The notes under the pieces: generated by a model
The model's input: only the letters and a program-made list of their open reading frames with translations
Databases searched by the model: none
What the model was told of the DNA's origin: nothing
Source of the DNA: Bacillota bacterium
GTDB lineage: Bacteria > Bacillota > Clostridia > Christensenellales > QALW01
Length of the DNA stretch: 37,566 bases
Direction: 5' to 3'
NCBI GenBank assembly: GCA_029007865.1
Contig: JAQXIQ010000017.1
Span: 1-37,566, forward strand
Shown: positions 1 through 9,200 of the stretch, piece after piece
Numbering within the stretch: the stretch's first letter is position 1
Layout of the letters: every line of letters starts with the position of its first letter
Position numbers and translations under genes: made by a program

Positions 1-119
1 CCCTCCGTCAGCAAAACCGATCTTCTAACCCGTAACTCTTTCGCTTTTTCGGTCTCACATCATTGACAAATGAACAGTCTTTTAGGCGCAGCGTCCGCGC
101 AAGACGGCACAAAACCCGG

Positions 120-989
120 CTAGAGCCCGTCCATAAAGGAAAACAGCCTGCGCAGGGGCGGAGAATCGTCCCGCTCGAAAAATATTCCGGCCACAAGATT
201 GCAGTGGAAGCGGTGGCGCTCACGCACCTGAAACATTTCCGCCATGCCGGGGTTAAGCCGGTTGACCCTGTCTGTAAAACGGCGTTGGTTTTCTATATTG
301 CTTATGGGGTCAAACTCGGAATGCAGGCACAGCACCCGCGTGTCTTCCCCTCCGCGCACCATGTTTATAGGCGCCGCCGACGCGCGGTCAAAGCCGGGCC
401 GGAACAGGTTATCAAAAAGCTTTAGCGTGGCATCGGGATATTCGCAGTCAAAATCCATTATACCGCCCAGCGACGCAAGCCCCGCAAACCGTTCCCTGTC
501 CACGCCATAGCGCCGCTGCAGCTCACGGTCATACACCAACACTCCGCCCAGATGTCCGCCCGCCGAGGAGCCTATTACGATGACCCTGTCCGTATCAAAA
601 CCAAGGTTTTTTACATATTCGTCCGCCGCATTGAAGCCCGCAAAAACGTCCTCCGCCTGAGCCGGATAACGGTAATGCGGAGCATGGCGGTAGCCTATGG
701 AAACCGTAGGATAGCCGCGCAGAGAAAAGCGCCTGCAGATAAACTCAAACTCCGCAGGGGAATAGGACGACCAGCCTCCGGCGTGCAGATATACCACAAG
801 GCGGTTCTTTACCGGTGAATCGGGCTTAAAGTACAAAAAGTACTGATGCTGCTCCTTACCGTACCGTATCTTTTCGGAATGAATAAGCGGCGCGGTGAGC
901 ATGATCCCGGCTACCATGGGTATGGCTCTTAATCTGTCCTCCCGCTGTCTTGCAAGCACTATTTTTTTATTGTTATTGCTGTCTTTCAT
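120..989 (-). CDS. alpha/beta hydrolase (esterase/lipase-like)
   Basis: HAGGW oxyanion-hole motif, GSSAGG nucleophile elbow, late Asp (EFDPIS) and His (RHRFHC). ORF runs to 1073, but ATG at 989 has AGCGGAG six nt upstream. Confidence 0.85.
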   Translation of the reverse strand: MKDSNNNKKIVLARQREDRLRAIPMVAGIMLTAPLIHSEKIRYGKEQHQYFLYFKPDSPVKNRLVVYLHAGGWSSYSPAEFEFICRRFSLRGYPTVSIGYRHAPHYRYPAQAEDVFAGFNAADEYVKNLGFDTDRVIVIGSSAGGHLGGVLVYDRELQRRYGVDRERFAGLASLGGIMDFDCEYPDATLKLFDNLFRPGFDRASAAPINMVRGGEDTRVLCLHSEFDPISNIENQRRFTDRVNRLNPGMAEMFQVRERHRFHCNLVAGIFFERDDSPPLRRLFSFMDGL

Positions 990-1016
990 GTTCATCTCCG
1001 CTCTTTGCCCGGTATA

Positions 1017-1038
1017 CGCGCAAAACACTTTTTGCGCG
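1017..1038. repeat. Hairpin/inverted repeat CGCGCAAAA-cact-TTTTGCGCG upstream of the hydrolase start
   Basis: 9-bp perfect arms, 4-nt loop; lies in the 5' UTR if ATG 989 is the start. Confidence 0.7.
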
Positions 1039-1157
1039 GTCTGTCCGCCTCTGCCAGGACGGATAAAACGCACTTTTATTATATATTATTGGCGCAATAA
1101 AGGCAACGGTCAAAATAATACCCACGCGGCGCCTGATGAAAAACGGAAATACAAAAA

Positions 1158-1185
1158 CGCTCCCGAAGGAAGCCCTTCGGGAGCG
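1158..1185 (-). terminator. Rho-independent terminator of the surface-protein gene
   Basis: CGCTCCCGAAGG-aagc-CCTTCGGGAGCG, 12-bp perfect stem; minus strand reads into a T-rich stretch. Confidence 0.85.
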
Positions 1186-1220
1186 CGCACGGCATTTATT
1201 GCAATTGCCCTGTTTTACCG

Positions 1221-2033
1221 TTATCCTCTTTTCCTGGCAACAACCAGCGCTCCGCAGCCGGTTATGGCGGCAAGCGCATAAGCTATTACGGAGAAGTCCG
1301 CGGTATCCCGCTCGCCCTCCACAAGCTCGTCGGTAAGCTCAAGGGAATCAAACACGAACGCTATATAGTTGTCGCCCTTATTATCATAGAGACGGACATC
1401 CAGTTCGATATTCTCAACCTCGGAAAGAGAGCCAAGACCGGTTTTGCCCCAGCCCGTCAGAGCCGCCAGCTTGGAATTATCAAGCTCAAAGTAAACCCAG
1501 CCCTTGAAGCCTGCGCTTACCACCGCAGAGAAGTTTCTCTCACCGGCTGCTCCGCCCGAAGGATCAAAATATCCCACAGGAGTCAGAGCATTGCCGTCCT
1601 TGTCATAGAAGCCCAGCTCGTCAGCCGCGGCATTGACATACTTATTGCCTCCGTCGGCACGGAAATTGAGCGCAATGGTGATATCCGATTTTTCCGAAAC
1701 GTTCTCAAACCAGAAGCGCAGATATTTTTTGCTGCCGCAGTTTTCCCTGAACGCGGTTATAGCGTCGGTATCCCCGATAACTGCGGTAAACACAGTAGTG
1801 GTGGTAACCGTCATGGAAAGCTTAAGGGCGTTTCCGTTCACTCCCGTTACGGACGAATACTCCGGGATAGCCGTTCCGTAAGTGGCATTCATAAAGTCCT
1901 CGGTACTGCCGATATAGGTCTTGGCGTTCTCGGCGCTGTCAAAGGTCAGCAGCTCGGTATTTGCCGCAAATGCAGAAACCGAAAAGCAGCACGCCAGAAC
2001 AAGCGCTGCAGCTATGCAAACGATCTTTTTCAT
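1221..2033 (-). CDS. Secreted/cell-surface protein with signal peptide and C-terminal TM plus basic tail
   Basis: MKKIVCIAAALVLACCFSVSAFA signal peptide; C-terminus RDTADFSVIAYALAAITGCGALVVARKRG. Confidence 0.8.
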   Translation of the reverse strand: MKKIVCIAAALVLACCFSVSAFAANTELLTFDSAENAKTYIGSTEDFMNATYGTAIPEYSSVTGVNGNALKLSMTVTTTTVFTAVIGDTDAITAFRENCGSKKYLRFWFENVSEKSDITIALNFRADGGNKYVNAAADELGFYDKDGNALTPVGYFDPSGGAAGERNFSAVVSAGFKGWVYFELDNSKLAALTGWGKTGLGSLSEVENIELDVRLYDNKGDNYIAFVFDSLELTDELVEGERDTADFSVIAYALAAITGCGALVVARKRG

Positions 2034-2229
2034 AAATATACCTCCGTGATTTTTATTGATTATATTTTACCAAATTGCCATAAATAATAAAGGCACAAAT
2101 ATAACATACACTTGTACAATACTCACCCATTACCATGCATTGGCCTGAAAACATATTTTTCAGCCTTTTTTCTGCTGTTTTATGCTGTTTTTTAAGCACA
2201 ATACTGACTTCGGACGAAAAAATAGCGCT

Positions 2230-2245
2230 TAAAACCGCGGTTTTA
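2230..2245. repeat. 16-bp perfect palindrome TAAAACCGCGGTTTTA
   Basis: Direct reading; divergent intergenic region upstream of addB. Confidence 0.85.
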
Positions 2246-2434
2246 TAAATCCGGTTTGTAAACTATATGGCGCGGATGGTTTTATCCGGATACGCTCCGG
2301 ATATATAAAAAGCGCGTATTTCAAGCGCACATTTATAACTCTTAACAGCACAAAACTCATATTCCCGGCCTGCACTGCGCCGTACTGCTACCCGCCTTTT
2401 TATACCCGTTCCGGGGAAAACCGCCGCATATTTC

Positions 2435-2515
2435 ATTTCATTCACTGTTTGAAAAAACACCGCGCATTTCACTTACTGTTTGAAAAAAACATGGCTGATT
2501 TCATTACTGTTCACG
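2435..2515. repeat. Three imperfect direct repeats, about 31-bp period (ATTTCAttcACTGTTTGAAAAAA)
   Basis: ATTTCA at 2435, 2466, 2498; ACTGTT at 2444, 2475, 2506. Third copy truncated. Confidence 0.75.
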
Positions 2516-2537
2516 CCGTAATGCGACATTTTTGCAC

Positions 2538-2585
2538 TTGTGACGGCCGTGCTTTTATGCTATAATTTTTATGTTTCCAGGAGGT
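2538..2585 (+). promoter_or_regulatory. Predicted sigma-70 type promoter and RBS of addB
   Basis: TTGTGA (2538-2543), 17-bp spacer, TATAAT (2561-2566), AGGAGGT (2579-2585) before ATG 2590. Confidence 0.75.
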
Positions 2586-2589
2586 CACA

Positions 2590-5500
2590 ATGCTTACTGT
2601 AATACATTCGCGAGTACATGACGGGAAAACCACGGAGATAATCAACCGCATCGGAGAACTTATGCGGCAGGGGAAAAGGTCGGTGCTTATCGTGCCCGAC
2701 CAGGTGACTTATGCCGCAGAAAGGGATATCTGCTCTCAGCTGGGCATCTCCGGCTTTTCCCTCTGTCAGGTAATGTCCTTTAACCGCTTCTGCGAGGCGG
2801 TGCTGCGCAGCGCCGGCAAAAAATGTCCGCGCAGGCTTACGGATGCGGGGCGCATGATGCTGCTGGAGCGCGCGGTTATATTAAAACGCGATTCCCTGCG
2901 CATCTATGGCTCGGTATGCCGCCGCAGCGGCTTTGCCCAGCGCATGGAACGCATGCTGGCGCTGCTGAAAAGCTGCCGCATATCGCCGGACTCTCTGCTG
3001 GAAATGTGCAGCAGGCTGCCCGCCTCCCTCCTTAAGGAAAAGCTGTCCGACACCGCGGAGCTCTACCGCTGCTATCAGGAATTAACCGGGGCGGACTACT
3101 GCGACAACAACGACCTTTTCGGTCTGGCCGCAGACTGCGGCCAAAGCCCCTTGCTTAAAGATTGCCGTATATTTATCGACGGCTTTGATTCCCTTACGGG
3201 GCAGATGCTCTGGCTGATTCAGAAGCTGCTGCGGAGCTGCGACATTACGGTATCGCTTTCCCTGGACGACAGCGCGCCGTGGCTTTACTCCATGCAAAGG
3301 CGCACCATGGACGGACTTGTGCAGGCCGCGGCAAACTCCGGCTCCGTATTAAGATGCATTGAGCTGCCGCATATAAACCGCGGCAACAGCTTTGACGCCC
3401 TGCACGGCCTTTACGGCAAAGCGGAAAGCGCCGCCGCAGGCGGAGGAATAGACTTTTTCCAGGCCCCAGACACAGAAGCCGAGATACGGCACATAGCCTT
3501 TGATATACGCCAGAAGCTAAAGCGCGGAGCCCGCTACCGCGATTTTGCCGTGGCCTGCTGCGACACCTCCCTTATAAGCTCCGTGGAACGGATATTTGCC
3601 CAGTATTCACTGGCGGTCTTCTGCGATACCGCCCGTCCCATGCAGGCTCAGCCCGCGGTACAGCTGCTTATGAGCGCACTGGAGGCCTGCCGTGCAGACA
3701 ATTCCCAACGTGAAATGACGGAATTTCTGTGCAACTATCTGTGTCCTCTGCCGGTCGACGTTTCGGAACGGCTGCGCGTGCTGATTTCCTCTCTTGGACT
3801 GACCAATTACGAGCTTATTGAGCAGTGCAGCCGCGGCAGCGAGGAGACCCGGGCATTTCTGGCCGGGATTTCCGGGGAGCTCCTGCCCCTTCGGGTACTG
3901 CGCAAAGCTCTGCGCGGCTGCAAAAGCGCACGGGACTTTATAACCGCCGTATGGGATTTTATACAGGCCGTCGGGCTTTCCGGGCGTGTGGACAAGCTAA
4001 TAAGCCGCTGCATTGAAAACGGACTGCTCGCCGAAGCCGACGAGTATAAGCAGGTATGGGACAACCTTACGCAACAGTTAGAGCAGTTGGACATGCTGCT
4101 TAAGGACTGTCCCGATTGCGACCCGGATATGCTCATTTCCATGCTGGGACGCGCCTTTGAAAGCCAAAGCTGCTTTGTTCTCCCCTCCACAGTGGACTGC
4201 ATAACCGTGGGCGACCCTGCCAGAAGCCGTTTTTCCGGCATAAAGGAGCTTTATGTCATAGGCGCGGCAGACCCGTATTTCCCCGTATCGGACAGCGGAG
4301 AGGGTCTGCTCAGCCCGCAGGAGCTCTCCCGCATTAACCGAAACGAAAAGGTACTTTCCCCGGATACCGAGGACGCATCCGTCCGCAATACCTTTCTGCT
4401 TTTTTCCATGCTGCTGGCGCCCTCCGTGCTGCACCTGAGCTATGCGTTAAAGAAGGGACGGACTCAGCAGCAGCCCGGCAGCCTGCTGGAGCGTGTGCTT
4501 GCCTCCGTCCCGGTAGAAAGGCGCGATGCAGACACGCAGCAGGAAATGCTGGCCTGTCCCATGGGCGCGCTGGAAATACTGGCCTCCTCGGAACGGCTCA
4601 CCGCAAGCCAGTGTGCCGCAATGCAGGCTCTTGAAATGCTGCGGCCCGGTCTGCTGGCCTCCGTGACCTCTCCCGTTTCCGACCGCGTAACCGACGCCCG
4701 CGCTCTCTACGGCAGCATACCCATAAGCATGTCCAGGCTGGAAACGCAGGCGGAATGTCCTCTTAAAAACCTGCTTACGGGGGGCCTGCGGATGAACGAA
4801 GATACCGATTACCAGAGCAACGCCATAGATATAGGCAATATTATGCACGAAGCCCTGGAGCATTCCGTCCCAGAGCTTATGCAGGCAGGCGCGGCAGGCC
4901 GGAATGCCGAGCTGGCGCGCGGCATTGTGGAAAAAAACCTTTACGCAGCCGCCCGCAGCACCCACGACGGGGTTATGCTGCATACCGCCAGGGCACGGCT
5001 CCTTTGTGCGCGTCTGAACAAGAGCGTAACCGCAGCCTGCCGCAGTATAATGGAGGATCTTGACACATTTAAGCCCTTTGCCTTTGAGGTAAGCTTCGGC
5101 CGCGGAAAATACCCAGCGATAGAGCTGGACACCCGCGCCGGAAGAGTGCGCCTGCAGGGAAAGATAGACCGCGTGGACAAAAGCGCGGACGGCCAAGCGC
5201 TGCGGATAGTGGACTATAAATCCAGCAAGCATTCCATAACCGCGAAAAGCGTAGAAAGAGGCACTACCCTGCAGCTGCCCCTGTACATGATTGCCATGGA
5301 AAAGGCTACCGGCGCCCGGGGCGCGGCAATGTATTACCAGAACTGCTTCGGCACCGGCGTAAGCTACAGCGGACTTAGCTGCGAGGATTCCCCCGCCCCG
5401 GACAAAAATGCACTGACGCAGGCGGAATTCCGCGCCGTGCTGGACAGCGCCCAGGACACGGCGGCGCGTCTTGCGGCGGACATGCTGCAGGGCCGGACAG

Positions 5501-5613
5501 ATACCGACGGCGTAATCACGCAGGGAGCAAGCAGTCCCTGTGCCTACTGCGCGCACTCGGCGGTATGCTCCGTGCGCTTATCCGATACATCGCAGACAGA
5601 GGACGAGGATTAA
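2590..5613 (+). CDS. addB: ATP-dependent helicase/nuclease subunit B
   Basis: UvrD-like N-terminus (GKTT, LIVPDQ), C-terminal RecB-like nuclease (IVDYKSSKHS), Fe-S cysteines (ECPLKNLLT...CAYCAHSAVC); adjacent to addA. Confidence 0.93.
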   Translation: MLTVIHSRVHDGKTTEIINRIGELMRQGKRSVLIVPDQVTYAAERDICSQLGISGFSLCQVMSFNRFCEAVLRSAGKKCPRRLTDAGRMMLLERAVILKRDSLRIYGSVCRRSGFAQRMERMLALLKSCRISPDSLLEMCSRLPASLLKEKLSDTAELYRCYQELTGADYCDNNDLFGLAADCGQSPLLKDCRIFIDGFDSLTGQMLWLIQKLLRSCDITVSLSLDDSAPWLYSMQRRTMDGLVQAAANSGSVLRCIELPHINRGNSFDALHGLYGKAESAAAGGGIDFFQAPDTEAEIRHIAFDIRQKLKRGARYRDFAVACCDTSLISSVERIFAQYSLAVFCDTARPMQAQPAVQLLMSALEACRADNSQREMTEFLCNYLCPLPVDVSERLRVLISSLGLTNYELIEQCSRGSEETRAFLAGISGELLPLRVLRKALRGCKSARDFITAVWDFIQAVGLSGRVDKLISRCIENGLLAEADEYKQVWDNLTQQLEQLDMLLKDCPDCDPDMLISMLGRAFESQSCFVLPSTVDCITVGDPARSRFSGIKELYVIGAADPYFPVSDSGEGLLSPQELSRINRNEKVLSPDTEDASVRNTFLLFSMLLAPSVLHLSYALKKGRTQQQPGSLLERVLASVPVERRDADTQQEMLACPMGALEILASSERLTASQCAAMQALEMLRPGLLASVTSPVSDRVTDARALYGSIPISMSRLETQAECPLKNLLTGGLRMNEDTDYQSNAIDIGNIMHEALEHSVPELMQAGAAGRNAELARGIVEKNLYAAARSTHDGVMLHTARARLLCARLNKSVTAACRSIMEDLDTFKPFAFEVSFGRGKYPAIELDTRAGRVRLQGKIDRVDKSADGQALRIVDYKSSKHSITAKSVERGTTLQLPLYMIAMEKATGARGAAMYYQNCFGTGVSYSGLSCEDSPAPDKNALTQAEFRAVLDSAQDTAARLAADMLQGRTDTDGVITQGASSPCAYCAHSAVCSVRLSDTSQTEDED

Positions 5614-5721
5614 GTCCGCGCCGGCAAACAAACCGGAACATAATATCCCGCAGTCTTGCGCAGATTTACAAAGAAGGAGTATTTGACGGCCTCAGCCCGG
5701 CCGTACAAAGCACATAGCAAA

Positions 5722-8700
5722 ATGAAATTTTCACCTCAGCAGCAGGCGGCAATAGACAAACGCGGCGTCTCCGTAATGCTGGGCGCTGCAGCCGGAAGCG
5801 GAAAAACCACCGTTATGGTAAGCCGTATAATGAAGATGCTCACAGACGGCGACTGCACATTGGATCAGCTGCTGGTACTCACCTTTACCCGCGCCGCGGC
5901 TTCCAATATGCGCACCAAGCTGGAAAAGGAGCTTTCCGCCGCTCTGGCAGCCCATCCCGGCGACCCGCGCCTGGCCCGTGCCGCACGCGATCTGCCCTGC
6001 GCACAGATATCGACATTTGACTCCTTCTGCACCACTCTGGTGCGCAGATATTTCTTTTTGCTGGATATTCACGCCGACGCACGGATGCTGGATGAAAACG
6101 AACAGGAGGAGTTGGAAAACTCCGTTATGTGTTCCGTGCTGGAAAACGCCTCCGCGATATGGGAACGCGGGGAGTTTGACGGCCTTGAGCTGCTGTACGA
6201 CCTGTTTTCCTCCGGCAAAAACGATGCCGAACTGATGCAGGCGGTGCTGAGCATATACAGGCACTGTCAGCTTTATCCCCGCCCCGAGGAACGGCTGGAG
6301 CAGCTTTGCGGGGATGTGCGCGTGGACGATTTTGTGCTCAGTGATCTGGAGCTGCTTAAAAAGCGCTGCAGCGCGGCCCGTGACATACTGCAGAGATTTG
6401 CAAGCCTTGCCGGGCTTCTCTCTGCGGAAAAGGAGCGCATAAAGGCTCTGGACCTTGTTAAAAGCGACGGGCTTGTGCTGGAGCAGATCATGTCGGCCGG
6501 CAGCATAGACAGCCTGAGGAAAATAGAATTCACAAGAATGCCCACCATAAAGGAGGAACCCCTCCATACCGAGCTTAAAGCATTGCGCGAGCTGCTTAAG
6601 AATACGCTGAAAATATCCGAAACGGTCAAGTCCTACTCCGAGCTTGACCGGGAGCAGCTGGACACCGCGGGCCGGGTGCTGGGCGCCCTGGGCAGGCTCG
6701 TCAGGATGTATTCTGGGGAATTGCGCGATGAATGCCTCAGCCGCAATGTGCTGACCTTTACCCTGGCACAACGCCTTGCCATGGAGCTGACGGAACAGGA
6801 AACCGTGTTGGAGGAGCTTCGCGGCGATTACCGGTATATCTTTATCGACGAGGACCAGGACAGCAACCGCCTGCAGCGCTGCATGACGGAACGCCTGGCC
6901 AACTCCGATGAGAGCAATCTCTTTATGGTGGGAGACATCAAGCAAAGCATATACCGCTTCCGCAATGCCGAGCCCGGAATGTTTCTGGCCAAAACAAACG
7001 ATTACCGCGATGCGCCGGAGGGCTCGCCCTGCTGTGTACTGCGGCTCAACAATAACTTTCGTTCCCATAAGAATATCCTGGAATGCATCAACCTGATCTT
7101 CCGGCGAAATATGCGCTCGGATTTTTTTGAGCTGGACTACAATTCCGACGAGGAACTGCGCGCGCCGGAGGACGCCTGCTGGCAGACCGACGACAGGTAT
7201 GCGCTGCCCACCCGCGTGGTGCTGCTTAAAAACGATACCGGTGCCCTTCAGGATGAGCTGGACCGCGCGGAAGCCAGAGAGGCCGCCGCGCTGTGCCTGG
7301 AATTCCTGGGCTCCCCAATTGCGGAAAACGGGGGCACACGCCCTACGCGCTTTGGGGATATGGTGGTGCTGCACCGAAACGCCAACAAAAAAAGCGCCGT
7401 TTTTGCAGAAGAGTTCCGGCGTGCCGGCATCCCGTTTTCCGCCTCAAGCGAAAGCTCGCCTCTTGAGAGCTATGAGGTATCCTGCGTGCTGGATCTTTTG
7501 CGGCTTCTGGACAACCGGCGCAACGATTTTGCTCTCTTTTCCGCGATGCGGCTGTACGGCTTTACCCTGGACGACATAATAAGCATCCGCAGCGCCGATA
7601 TAAAAAGCAGCTTCTGTGACTGCATACTTAACAGCCGGAACACAAAGGTGACGGATTTCCTTACCGAGCTTGAGCGCCTGAGATTCCTGTGCTCCTGCCG
7701 CCCCGTGTGGAAGCTGCTGTGGGAAATATACGATTCCACCGGGTTCTTCGCCCGGTGTGCCGCTCTGCCCGGAGGCCGGGAACGCACCGACAACCTGCGC
7801 GCACTTGCCGCACTGGCGGAAAAATACTGCTCCGGCGAAGGCATGAGCCTGCACGGCTTCATAAACCTTTGCTCCACCACCGGAAAGCGCGCACTCCCCG
7901 GAGACCCCCTGATAACCGGCGACAAGGTGCATATGCTCACCGTCCACAAAAGCAAGGGGCTGGAGTTTCCCATCGTTATCATGGCGGGCTGCGGCGATAA
8001 GCTGTTCAAGAACCCGTCAAAGGAGAAAATACGCATAAGCAGAGATTTGGGGATAACCTTTAAGGCAGGGCAGCAGGATGCGCCGCTGTGCCGCTGTCTG
8101 ACCGAGGCAGCAGACCGAAGGGAACGTTACTTTGAGCGTTCGGAGCAGCTTCGCAACCTGTATGTCGCCGCCACGCGCGCGGTAAACCGGCTTGTTTTTA
8201 CCGGCATATACACGCCCGGGCACTACGGGCTGGACGCCGTGCGCTTTGACGCCGAGCGCTGCTTTGATTTTATCCTGCCGCCTTTGCTTGACCATCCGGA
8301 CGGCGCGTCCCTTGCGCGGGAGCTGGATATTCTGCCTCAGCCGGGCGAGGCCTCGGGCCGCTGGGAATGGCAGCTGCTGCCCGTTTCCGGCATAGGGGAG
8401 GTAAAATATGTCCGTCCGGAGCAAAAGAGCGAGGCTTGCTCGCAGCAGGAGATACGGCAGGCCGCGGAGGACTTCCGCTTCAGCTACAAATACAGCCGCG
8501 CCGCCATGCTGCCCGGCAAAAAGAGCGCTTCCGACGCCGAAAAAAGCTATGAGCTTGCCGCCCCGGATTTTTCCGACGGCATATCCGCCGCCGGCATAGG
8601 CAGTGCGTATCATCTGCTGCTGGAACATACCGATTTCCGCCAAAGCGCGGCGCAGACCTGCAAAAAGCTCACTGACGGCGGGCTTCTGGATGAAAAAACC

Positions 8701-9063
8701 GCCGGGCTTCTTGACCTTGGCAAGCTGGACAGGCTTATCAACTCACCTCTTGGCAGAAAGCTGGCGGAGGCGCACCCGACACGGGAGGCTCCCTTTACCA
8801 TGCTGGAGGAGCAGGACGGCGAGCATTATATCGTGCAGGGAATCATTGACTGCTTTTACGTCGAAAACGGAAAGGCGGTGCTGCTTGACTTCAAGAGCGA
8901 CCGTGTGCACAACAACATATCGGAGCTGCGGCAAAAATACCTTCCTCAGCTTGAGCTGTACCGCAAGGCGCTGCGCAAATGCTTCAATCTTGAGTGCGCC
9001 CGTTCCTCTCTGTACCTGCTGGATATAGGGTGTGAGGTGGAAATATACCCCGGATCGGTGTGA
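5722..9063 (+). CDS. addA: ATP-dependent helicase/nuclease subunit A
   Basis: MKFSPQQQAAI, Walker A GAAAGSGKTT, FIDEDQDSNRLQ, VGDIKQSIYRFR, VHKSKGLEFPIV, YVAATRA, nuclease motif VLLDFKSDRV. ORF opens at 5656; start uncertain (5683 TTG or 5722 ATG). Confidence 0.95.
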   Translation: MKFSPQQQAAIDKRGVSVMLGAAAGSGKTTVMVSRIMKMLTDGDCTLDQLLVLTFTRAAASNMRTKLEKELSAALAAHPGDPRLARAARDLPCAQISTFDSFCTTLVRRYFFLLDIHADARMLDENEQEELENSVMCSVLENASAIWERGEFDGLELLYDLFSSGKNDAELMQAVLSIYRHCQLYPRPEERLEQLCGDVRVDDFVLSDLELLKKRCSAARDILQRFASLAGLLSAEKERIKALDLVKSDGLVLEQIMSAGSIDSLRKIEFTRMPTIKEEPLHTELKALRELLKNTLKISETVKSYSELDREQLDTAGRVLGALGRLVRMYSGELRDECLSRNVLTFTLAQRLAMELTEQETVLEELRGDYRYIFIDEDQDSNRLQRCMTERLANSDESNLFMVGDIKQSIYRFRNAEPGMFLAKTNDYRDAPEGSPCCVLRLNNNFRSHKNILECINLIFRRNMRSDFFELDYNSDEELRAPEDACWQTDDRYALPTRVVLLKNDTGALQDELDRAEAREAAALCLEFLGSPIAENGGTRPTRFGDMVVLHRNANKKSAVFAEEFRRAGIPFSASSESSPLESYEVSCVLDLLRLLDNRRNDFALFSAMRLYGFTLDDIISIRSADIKSSFCDCILNSRNTKVTDFLTELERLRFLCSCRPVWKLLWEIYDSTGFFARCAALPGGRERTDNLRALAALAEKYCSGEGMSLHGFINLCSTTGKRALPGDPLITGDKVHMLTVHKSKGLEFPIVIMAGCGDKLFKNPSKEKIRISRDLGITFKAGQQDAPLCRCLTEAADRRERYFERSEQLRNLYVAATRAVNRLVFTGIYTPGHYGLDAVRFDAERCFDFILPPLLDHPDGASLARELDILPQPGEASGRWEWQLLPVSGIGEVKYVRPEQKSEACSQQEIRQAAEDFRFSYKYSRAAMLPGKKSASDAEKSYELAAPDFSDGISAAGIGSAYHLLLEHTDFRQSAAQTCKKLTDGGLLDEKTAGLLDLGKLDRLINSPLGRKLAEAHPTREAPFTMLEEQDGEHYIVQGIIDCFYVENGKAVLLDFKSDRVHNNISELRQKYLPQLELYRKALRKCFNLECARSSLYLLDIGCEVEIYPGSV

Positions 9064-9115
9064 CATAACACATTTGCACAGAGTGAAAACACTTTATACA
9101 TACAGGCAGCAAAAC

Positions 9116-9158
9116 GGCCGCGATGAAAACCGTGCACAAGACAGGTTCTCTCGCGGCC
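9116..9158. terminator. Possible bidirectional terminator between convergent addA and NlpC/P60 genes
   Basis: GGCCGCGA / TCGCGGCC 8-bp arms, 27-nt loop. Confidence 0.4.
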
Positions 9159-9200
9159 CTCATTTTATTCCGTTTTGAGTCTGTTTAGCAGTATGCCGTT

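Noticed and set aside
63-425. 120-aa + ORF at the window start
   Set aside because: Antisense to the 3' end of the hydrolase; no motif.
4447-5556. 369-aa antisense ORF opposite addB
   Set aside because: Shadow ORF with no recognisable domain.
5731-7374. 547-aa antisense ORF opposite addA
   Set aside because: Shadow ORF; low-complexity, His/Gly/Gln-rich product.
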